5,121 bases of DNA, taken from NCBI GenBank assembly GCA_934096025.1, contig CAKOLP010000081.1, positions 1 to 5,121 of the forward strand, in the 5' to 3' direction. A program made the translations under genes and the position numbers. Origin of the DNA: an uncultured Bacilli bacterium. Lineage in GTDB: Bacteria > Bacillota_I > Bacilli_A > RF39 > UBA660. This document shows, piece by piece, positions 1 to 5,121 of the stretch; positions within the stretch are counted from its first letter, which is position 1, and each line of letters starts with the position of its first letter. The notes beneath the pieces were generated by a model. It worked only from the letters and a program-made list of their open reading frames with translations, was not told where the DNA came from and made no database searches.

Positions 1-3000
1 TCAAGTTTAAATATTTTCGTTTTACCTGTTTTAAATGAGGAATCGCCATATGTATATTCTATTGGTTTTAATCCTTTACTAGAAGTAAGGGTGCCATTTA
101 AAGAAATTACATCCATCTCTTTTAATGTATTATGATTATAGTATATTACTCCACTTTGACTGTTTATGGTGTTCGTAAATAAGTATTTATATCCTTCATT
201 ATAGATTCCTTTGTAACTTTCTTTGGTGTGTTGATATTCTCCAATTCCCACATAAAGAATGTCAAATGGCATTTCAAGGTTGTTTGCTGCTTTTGTTACA
301 TTATTATTTTGATAAGTTCCTAGTGATAGCCTACTTACTGATTTTAATATGTTCGTTTGCATACTACTTTCATACAATATTTCATTAACAAAAAGATTCA
401 AATTTGTTTTGTTATCACTAAGCTGTTCTAATTTTATACCTATTAAATTCCATTCTTTTATTCTTATTTTTGTGTTGTGCTTAATTGTTGTGTTACATAT
501 TAATTCTACTGTACCATCATTTGTTATTTTTAAACTTGCTAGTTCTTCCGTCTCATTTCCAAGCGATAAAATGTTAACCCTATTTTGTGTTGATAAAAGT
601 TTATTTACTCTTACCCACATAAATATTTCTTTTCTTGTCTTAAAAGAATTATTCCATTCTTCTTTATTGAATATCGTATTTCCTACTGATTTTTCTATTC
701 TTTTGGCATTTATACTATCTAAAGAATACATAAGAGTTGAAGAGTCTTTAGTAAATCTTAATATGTTTCTATTTAAATCAACATCTTTTACTATTTGAAT
801 GGTATTAAGAATTGGTTCTTCTCCGTATTTAAGATTTGCTTCCCCAAAGATAATATCTTCATTGAAACTATTTTCTAGTCTAGAAAAATAACCACTACTC
901 TTATATTCGCTATATTCATAATCATAAACATAATTATAATTTAAAATCGCATCGTTTAGTTCAATTGATTTTTGTTGGATATTGCCTAAATTATCATAAT
1001 CATTTCTAATGCTTATTTCATTAATTAATTCTTTCTTTGTTCTTTTACCTGCATAATCATATTCATATTCTGTTACGCCTGATGCGTCAATTCTTTTTAT
1101 GATATTATCCGTTTCATCATAACTATAATCCGCAATAGTTGTTAGTTTGTCTTCCTTATCTTTATATTCTATTTTGTTTAATCTTAAAAGTCCATCATAA
1201 CTAAAATTATAAGAAGATAGCGGATATTCTTTACTTTCTATCTTTCCACTATAAAAATTAGATTGTTTATAATAATTATATTTATTTAATATTTTGTTAT
1301 TTAACTTTATTTCTTTAATGTTTCCCCAAAGATCATATGAATTATATTTATATTCACATTTGTTACTTAAAGATATTACTTTGATATTGTCTTTTTCATC
1401 ATAACTGAATTCATGATCGATAATGGAAGTTTCAATATCATAACTTTTCTTTACTATATTATCTCTATTATCATATTTATAATGTTCAACTTCACCATTT
1501 GGATGATTTAATATTTTTATTCTGTTTTTATCATCATATTCATACCTTGTAATGTTGTTATCGTAATCTTTTTCTTGGACTATATTTCCTTTGGAATCAT
1601 TTACTAATTCTTTTTCTAATGTTTTTCCATTTATAGTTGTAATTTTACTTTTCTTTAAGAAATTATTTTCATCATAAGAAAAATAATAATTATTCAAAGA
1701 AGAATCGGTTACTACTATGATATTGCCTAAATCATCATAGGTATATTCATATATTTCTCCCGTTTCGTTAGTTATTCTTTTTATTTTATTTTTCTTGTTA
1801 TATTCTATACCTAAATTGTTTACACCACTTGCTACTTCCGCTAATGTTTTGTTTTCTGTAAATGAATAGTAATTCTCTAGTTCTCCTCGATATAAACCTA
1901 TATCCGTTATTATAAAGTCCGATTTTCCTAAATATTTTATACCGACCGTTATCTTATTATAAGAACTTTCCGTTACAATACTATTTATAACTTTTTCATA
2001 ATTATCGGGATTATTATTAATTTTAAAGCTATATGTTTTATTTTCAAGAATCGAGTAATCTATTTCCATATAGGCGTAACATATATCATTAAGCGTTAAA
2101 TTTACTTTCTTAAAGAACGAAAATGATAGTTCTTCACCTGCTCCACCTGATAAGGCTATTTCTTGTTTTATTTCTTTTATTTTACTAAAATCACCCACTA
2201 TTTTTAAGCCGCTATTAAATATTTTATCTAATGGACCATTATTACTAATACCTACAACCATATCATTTTCATCTAAATCGGTTAAATTCCATTTGTCTTT
2301 ATTTTGTTGGAATTTTCCATTTTTAATATAATTGTATCTTTGATATTTGTTGCCTACATTTAAAGAAAAACTTGAAAGTCTAACCTTAGACTTACCCTCT
2401 ATTATGATTGATACTTTAATCGTTGAAACTTCACTTGTAACGTCTATTTCACTAAGTGTTATTTCTTCCCAAATATTCTTAACATCAAATGTTACTATGT
2501 TATCGGTATTATCTATCCTTACATTTACTTTTACTCTTCCTTCTCCTCTTACATAGCCTTGTAAATATAATTTATTATTACTATATTTATTAGTATAATT
2601 TATTGTTTGATAGATGCTAAGTTCATCTTCTGTATCATTTTCTATTCTAAGAGCTGTTTTTCCATTATACCCAATACTATCATTTCTTATTTTATCTAAA
2701 CCTAAAAAACTCTTTTCCCAAATAAAACTTTGATCAACTATATCTCCTTCAAAATCACCATTAAGTAGTATATTGTTTTCACTAATTTGTGCCCTACTCT
2801 CCATTACTGCTATTGCTTGCGCACCTATAGAATCATCATTGTATTTTGTGGAAATATTTCTTCCTTTATCATCAACTTTTAAATAACATCTTCCATGCCT
2901 ATTGAAATAATAATTATTAACTCTTCTTAGGTTATTTGTTACTTCTGTTTTATTACCTTCTTTTTCTATGGTTATAAAGTTTGAATAACTATTAGTATCT

Positions 3001-4310
3001 TTTAAAACATTCGTTACTTTTGTTAATACGCCATTAATGTATTCATATTCATAACCTATTTGCGTTTTATTATCATATGCTCCTATTAACTCATATGGAT
3101 AACTATTATTATATTCATAAATTGCTTCTTCTTGAATCGTTTCTTCTCCTGCTTGATTATTGTTATCACAATATTCAAGTTTTTTAACTAATCGATAATT
3201 TGAAAAAGACTGATATGTAAACTTGATATATCTTTTATTATCATAATTTATTTCTTTAATATTCGAATAATCATCATATGTTATTGTTATTTTGTCTTCA
3301 TCACTACTGATAATTGAAGTAACTTGATAACTTCCATTTCTTACGTAAGTAATAGTATATTTATCTAATATTATTTTTAATAAATATAATTCCTTTGTAA
3401 CATCGTTTACAATATTTGGACATATAAATTCTAGTGCTGATACGTTCTTTTTTATTAATGAGAAATTTTCACCATTATTTAATATATAACTATAATCACT
3501 TATATTTACATATATATCATCATCACTATCAATTTCTAAATGATATTTTTCTTTGGCTTCTTCTTTCGTCATTTTTAAATATATATAAGAATCGTTTAGA
3601 TAATTTATTAGCTCTATGTAGTCTCTAGTTCTTTTTATCTTGTATTCGTAGTCAGAAGTTCCATTTTGACCAAATGCTCCTTTGATTTTTCCATTATAAC
3701 TAGCCTTTAAGCTGACAGGATTTTTCCCACTAGTTGTAATATCTAGAAAATTAAAAAATAAATCCTGAGTATAAAGATCAACCTTACCACTACCTACAAA
3801 TCCTAAATCTTGACTAATTGTTTCATGAAGATAACTTTCATTTTTATTATTATATACTTCACCTATTAATACTTCCTTATTAGTGACGTTTTCTATGTTA
3901 ATATCTATACTACCTTCTGAATAACATCTAATGGCAAAGCTAAGCGTAAAACCATTACTATTTTTATATTTACTAACAAGACTACTAATATCTACATCTA
4001 CTTCATAGGTTTCGTCTTTTTTAGATATTGCAAAATTTGAAAGTTGTTCATCTATATAATTACCAATCGTGTTTTCATTTATGTAAGTTAAAGAATTTGT
4101 TGAAAGATGAAATAATCCTAGATATGCATCGTTTGTCATATCACTTAATACTATTTTAAAACTAGTTCTACCAAATGTATAATTACTTTCTATTCTTTCA
4201 AATGTAGCCTTTATACATAAGTATGTACATTTTTCTTCTGCTTTAACGATTTTTTTACGGACTATTAGAACACTTGGATTGGAGGATAAATTGTTGTATC
4301 TAATTGGCAT
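1..4310 (-). CDS. Giant RHS/YD-repeat protein with DNRLRE-like head, CBM-like and LamG-like domains (partial, 3' end beyond the left edge)
   Basis: One uninterrupted frame of 1436 codons runs from ATG 4310 to the left edge, with no stop seen. Approximate layout by residue: DNRLRE-like region 1-157; RHS/WapA entry signature 168-207; degenerate YD block 318-495; two carbohydrate-binding-module-like regions 512-652 and 660-813; clear YD block 833-1135, for example YDDLGNI (858-864) and YDNLGNI (1105-1111); LamG-like region 1175-1370; then sequence continuing off the window. Proteins of this family fold into a hollow beta-cage that encloses a C-terminal toxin and act in competition between cells or in surface interactions. 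That toxin tip, and any immunity gene, would lie to the left and are not seen. The N-terminus (MPIRYNNLSSNPSV) shows no signal peptide or membrane segment, and nine cysteines are spread along the chain. That is unusual for a Sec-exported Gram-positive wall protein and suggests another export route or cytoplasmic loading. A good Shine-Dalgarno site precedes the start, which overlaps the Mur ligase stop by 11 nt. The RHS family assignment is firm; the role as a toxin is inferred. Confidence 0.93.
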   Translation of the reverse strand, partial: MPIRYNNLSSNPSVLIVRKKIVKAEEKCTYLCIKATFERIESNYTFGRTSFKIVLSDMTNDAYLGLFHLSTNSLTYINENTIGNYIDEQLSNFAISKKDETYEVDVDISSLVSKYKNSNGFTLSFAIRCYSEGSIDINIENVTNKEVLIGEVYNNKNESYLHETISQDLGFVGSGKVDLYTQDLFFNFLDITTSGKNPVSLKASYNGKIKGAFGQNGTSDYEYKIKRTRDYIELINYLNDSYIYLKMTKEEAKEKYHLEIDSDDDIYVNISDYSYILNNGENFSLIKKNVSALEFICPNIVNDVTKELYLLKIILDKYTITYVRNGSYQVTSIISSDEDKITITYDDYSNIKEINYDNKRYIKFTYQSFSNYRLVKKLEYCDNNNQAGEETIQEEAIYEYNNSYPYELIGAYDNKTQIGYEYEYINGVLTKVTNVLKDTNSYSNFITIEKEGNKTEVTNNLRRVNNYYFNRHGRCYLKVDDKGRNISTKYNDDSIGAQAIAVMESRAQISENNILLNGDFEGDIVDQSFIWEKSFLGLDKIRNDSIGYNGKTALRIENDTEDELSIYQTINYTNKYSNNKLYLQGYVRGEGRVKVNVRIDNTDNIVTFDVKNIWEEITLSEIDVTSEVSTIKVSIIIEGKSKVRLSSFSLNVGNKYQRYNYIKNGKFQQNKDKWNLTDLDENDMVVGISNNGPLDKIFNSGLKIVGDFSKIKEIKQEIALSGGAGEELSFSFFKKVNLTLNDICYAYMEIDYSILENKTYSFKINNNPDNYEKVINSIVTESSYNKITVGIKYLGKSDFIITDIGLYRGELENYYSFTENKTLAEVASGVNNLGIEYNKKNKIKRITNETGEIYEYTYDDLGNIIVVTDSSLNNYYFSYDENNFLKKSKITTINGKTLEKELVNDSKGNIVQEKDYDNNITRYEYDDKNRIKILNHPNGEVEHYKYDNRDNIVKKSYDIETSIIDHEFSYDEKDNIKVISLSNKCEYKYNSYDLWGNIKEIKLNNKILNKYNYYKQSNFYSGKIESKEYPLSSYNFSYDGLLRLNKIEYKDKEDKLTTIADYSYDETDNIIKRIDASGVTEYEYDYAGKRTKKELINEISIRNDYDNLGNIQQKSIELNDAILNYNYVYDYEYSEYKSSGYFSRLENSFNEDIIFGEANLKYGEEPILNTIQIVKDVDLNRNILRFTKDSSTLMYSLDSINAKRIEKSVGNTIFNKEEWNNSFKTRKEIFMWVRVNKLLSTQNRVNILSLGNETEELASLKITNDGTVELICNTTIKHNTKIRIKEWNLIGIKLEQLSDNKTNLNLFVNEILYESSMQTNILKSVSRLSLGTYQNNNVTKAANNLEMPFDILYVGIGEYQHTKESYKGIYNEGYKYLFTNTINSQSGVIYYNHNTLKEMDVISLNGTLTSSKGLKPIEYTYGDSSFKTGKTKIFKL
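201..788 (-). other. LamG/concanavalin-like domain within the RHS protein (residues about 1175-1370)
   Basis: The pattern is that of a LamG-type jelly roll: an initial strand with ILRFTKDSSTLMYSL (1183-1197), KEIFMWVRVNK (1227-1237, family 'xTisaWvkvn'), NILSLGNETEELASL (1246-1260), then NDGTVELI, IKEWNLIGIKLE (1284-1295, family 'gxWhhvaixxd') and LNLFVNEILYESS (1304-1316). It ends in FDILYVGIGEYQHTKESY (1350-1367), which matches 'xiDelriyxxaLsxxEI'. It interrupts the shell after the second YD block and probably sits outside the cage as a ligand-binding module; the ligand is unknown. From 200 to the left edge the frame continues with unassigned sequence ending near EYTYGDSSFKTGK (residues 1418-1430). 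Confidence 0.65.
906..1814 (-). repeat. Second YD-repeat block of the RHS shell, well conserved (residues about 833-1135)
   Basis: At least nine recognisable YD units occur, with Tyr-Asp at residues 858, 879, 925, 946, 970, 992, 1038, 1064, 1084 and 1105. Typical units are YDDLGNIIVVTD, YEYDDKNRIKILNHPNG and YDNLGNIQQKS. Spacing is about 20-24 residues, with some longer gaps. This is the main cage-forming stretch in the window and the best evidence for the family assignment. Confidence 0.9.
1872..2333 (-). other. Carbohydrate-binding-module-like domain 2 (residues about 660-813)
   Basis: A second module follows a spacer of only a few residues: YIKNGKFQQNKDKWNLT (661-677), a SGLKIVGD strand (700-707), KQEIALSGGAGEELSFSFF (716-734) matching 'QxIxLxGxxGxxYTLSFxxK', and the closing strand FIITDIGLYRGEL (799-811), typical of 'VYFDxVQLxxG'. 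It shares layout but little sequence with the first module, so a recent tandem duplication is not obvious. Confidence 0.65.
2355..2777 (-). other. Carbohydrate-binding-module-like domain 1 (residues about 512-652)
   Basis: It opens with NNILLNGDFEG (512-522) and Trp531, the standard start of CBM_4_9-type beta-sandwiches ('NLLxNGxFExxxxxxW'). It continues with GYNGKTALRIEND (547-559), a SIYQTI strand, LYLQGYVRGEG (581-591) matching 'YTLSxYVK', and closes with VRLSSFSLNVG (643-653). Such modules bind glycans or act as structural spacers. No ligand can be named from the sequence. Confidence 0.65.
2826..3359 (-). repeat. First YD-repeat block of the RHS shell, degenerate (residues about 318-495)
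   Basis: Short beta-hairpin units with a tyrosine-rich strand, a turn and a second strand repeat at roughly 20-residue spacing. Examples are ITYDDYSNIKEINYD (343-357), IGYEYEYINGVLTKVTN (418-434), YYFNRHGRCYLKVDDKGR (467-484) and TKYND. The last pair matches the RHS pattern 'YxYDxxGRLxxVxDxxGR'. At DNA level the repeat appears as recurrent plus-strand atcatcata and attcata runs, which are simply Tyr-Asp and Tyr-Glu codons. Confidence 0.75.
3690..3809 (-). other. RHS/WapA entry signature (residues 168-207)
   Basis: DLGFVGSGKVDLYTQDLFF (168-186), then a 'D' strand and NPVSLKASYNG (197-207), fits the consensus that opens the shell of RHS and WapA proteins: 'lGxxGxgxVxLxTGxLxxxxxDxxxxGxxLPlslxxxYNS'. 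The usual TGNL is TQDL here. It marks the border between the DNRLRE-like head and the cage. Confidence 0.75.
3840..4310 (-). other. DNRLRE-like N-terminal domain of the RHS protein (residues about 1-157)
   Basis: The region is rich in beta-strand and has no leader. The best support is VDVDISSLVSKYKNSNGF (104-121) followed by TLSFAI. This resembles the DNRLRE pattern in which a strand 'xFDVTxLVxxW' is followed by a short loop and a 'GFxLxx' strand. DNRLRE domains often head large RHS/WapA-type proteins of Firmicutes, and here the region lies directly before the RHS entry signature. The domain boundaries and the name are inferred from pattern and position. Cysteines at residues 28, 32 and 129 are a feature to note. 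Confidence 0.55.
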
Positions 4311-5121
4311 TTCTCTTCTCCCTTATTTCTTTATTCACGATTTCTTTATCTAGATACATTTCTACTGACTTTGTATTGTTACAGAAAACTTTTCTATTTC
4401 CTCTGCCACTAATAAATATTACGTCACCTTCTTCAGATTCTTCAATCGCTTTTTTAATTGCGTCTTTTCTATTTTCTATAACTTCATAGGCGATTTTTCC
4501 TTTAATTTCATTTTCTTGACTCTTTAATAGTTCACTTACATTTGAACTAGCGTAATCGTTAGTGGTAATATAAATTTTATCGGCATTTTTTATAAAATAA
4601 CTATATGCCCATCTCATTGATTCATTTACATAGTTTTTAAAGTTTTCATCTTTATATTCACTTAGCCAACTATTAAATCCATTCCCAAATGATCCTGTAA
4701 TTAATATTATATTATTAATTTTATTATTTTCTTTATACCTTTTTAAAATCTCTAAATGCGGTGTACAAGTTACTGATATAATTATTGTTCGCTTGTTATA
4801 TCTTATCACTTCATCCCTACCTGGTATTTTAATCTCTTCAAGAAGTTGATTGAACTTTGAATCTTCCATCTCTCCAAGGCTATCCAAAATCGCATATGCT
4901 AAAGTTATGTTTAAGGCATTAAATGGCATTATTAGATTTGTATGACATTCTACATTTTTTGTTTTTGTCTTTATATTAAAATTTAATCCTTCAAGACTAT
5001 CAAATTCTTTTGTTCCTTGGTGTAACATATAATCTATTTTTTCATCTTCTACACCTTTTACTCTTGCTACATACTCTGATGATACTACCTTATATGGTTT
5101 ATTGTTTTGTCTAATTAAATC
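4300..5121 (-). CDS. Mur ligase family protein, MurE-like C-terminal half (partial, 5' end beyond the right edge)
   Basis: The frame is open from base 5121 to a TAG at 4302-4300, giving 273 visible residues. An ATG at 5028 is internal: 31 in-frame residues precede it without a stop, so the true start and the N-terminal and ATP-binding part lie outside. In visible numbering, PFNALN (66-71) and the following helix match the Mur segment that ends the central domain (usually GxFNxxNxxAA). IPGRDEV (99-105) matches the MurE 'PGRxE' at the start of the C-terminal domain. ENRKDAIKKAI (216-226) followed by GDVIFISGRGNR (232-243) matches MurE 'DRxxAIxxAI...GDVVLIAGKGHE'. Family enzymes join an amino acid to a UDP-MurNAc-peptide in the cytosol, using ATP. 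Oddities: the DYAHTP position reads SVTCTP (116-121), the glycine-rich GCGGxRD region reads GSFGNG, and the DNPR meso-diaminopimelate motif reads NDYASS. This is probably a specialised paralogue rather than housekeeping MurE. Its substrate is unknown, and it could be another Mur-type amide ligase. The gene overlaps the RHS gene downstream. Confidence 0.85.
   Translation of the reverse strand, partial: DLIRQNNKPYKVVSSEYVARVKGVEDEKIDYMLHQGTKEFDSLEGLNFNIKTKTKNVECHTNLIMPFNALNITLAYAILDSLGEMEDSKFNQLLEEIKIPGRDEVIRYNKRTIIISVTCTPHLEILKRYKENNKINNIILITGSFGNGFNSWLSEYKDENFKNYVNESMRWAYSYFIKNADKIYITTNDYASSNVSELLKSQENEIKGKIAYEVIENRKDAIKKAIEESEEGDVIFISGRGNRKVFCNNTKSVEMYLDKEIVNKEIREKRNAN
4318..4324 (-). promoter_or_regulatory. 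Shine-Dalgarno site of the RHS gene
   Basis: On the minus strand AAGGGAG occupies 4324-4318, followed by a 7-nt spacer and ATG at 4310. It lies inside the end of the Mur ligase coding sequence. An in-frame TAA (4325-4323) directly upstream means that 4310 is the most upstream possible start in this frame, so the site and the stop together fix the start. Confidence 0.8.

Noticed and set aside
349..798. Plus-strand open frame of 149 codons
   Set aside because: It is antisense to the LamG-like part of the RHS gene. Its product is a Phe/Leu/Ser-rich string typical of the complement of Lys/Glu/Asn-rich coding DNA, and the minus-strand frame has clear domains.
1380..1740. Recurrent atcatcata-type short repeats on the plus strand, as a candidate DNA repeat array
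   Set aside because: They fall at the Tyr-Asp positions of the YD units and follow the codon frame. They have neither constant length nor spacers as in a CRISPR array.
2347..2556. Plus-strand open frame of 69 codons
   Set aside because: It is a shadow of the first CBM-like domain on the minus strand; its low-complexity Leu/Ser/Thr product has no recognisable family.
3434..3628. Plus-strand open frame of 64 codons
   Set aside because: It is antisense to the RHS segment between the entry signature and the first YD block; its His/Tyr/Leu-rich product is an artefact of minus-strand Asp and Ile codons.
1..4310. Possible frameshift or pseudogene in the long RHS frame
   Set aside because: I read every codon from 4310 to the left edge in one frame and found no stop or break in domain patterns. 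The gene is intact within the window.
4304..4489. Plus-strand open frame of 61 codons that looks like a hydrophobic membrane peptide
   Set aside because: It lies opposite the conserved Mur ligase C-terminus, and its hydrophobicity is only the complement of the Lys/Glu-rich end.
1..5121. Mollicute-type genetic code (TGA = Trp), suggested by the AT richness
   Set aside because: All nine Trp codons seen in the two genes are TGG and no in-frame TGA occurs, which would be unlikely in an AT-rich code-4 genome.

Overview
The window is AT-rich and coding throughout, and both genes lie on the minus strand. The base composition, AGA/TTA-type codon use, a good Shine-Dalgarno site and the domain style (DNRLRE-like head followed by an RHS/YD shell) suggest a low-GC Gram-positive bacterium (Firmicutes/Bacillota, perhaps an uncultured clostridial or gut Bacilli lineage). 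All nine tryptophans I can read across the two genes are TGG and no in-frame TGA occurs, so a Mycoplasma-type code is not needed. The genus cannot be fixed from this sequence.

Layout, in transcription order from right to left. (1) At the right edge is the 3' part of a Mur ligase family gene: 273 codons visible, reading frame open past base 5121, stop TAG at 4302-4300. It resembles the C-terminal half of MurE (UDP-MurNAc-tripeptide synthetase), but the usual active-site and substrate motifs are altered. (2) Starting inside the last codons of that gene (11-nt overlap) is a very large RHS/YD-repeat gene. It runs from ATG 4310 to the left edge and beyond. I translated all 1436 visible codons and found no stop or frameshift. 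Its end, where a polymorphic toxin tip would normally sit, lies outside the window.

The visible RHS protein is modular: a DNRLRE-like N-terminal region without a signal peptide; the RHS entry signature; a first degenerate YD-repeat block; two consecutive carbohydrate-binding-module-like beta-sandwich regions; a second, clearer YD block; a LamG/concanavalin-like region; and the start of further sequence.

The overlap and the absence of any intergenic space suggest that the two genes are co-transcribed from a promoter beyond the right edge and translationally coupled. How a divergent MurE-like enzyme and a leaderless RHS giant work together is not known to me. The pairing is the most interesting thing here. 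There is no RNA gene, mobile element, CRISPR array, terminator or non-coding stretch of any length in the window.
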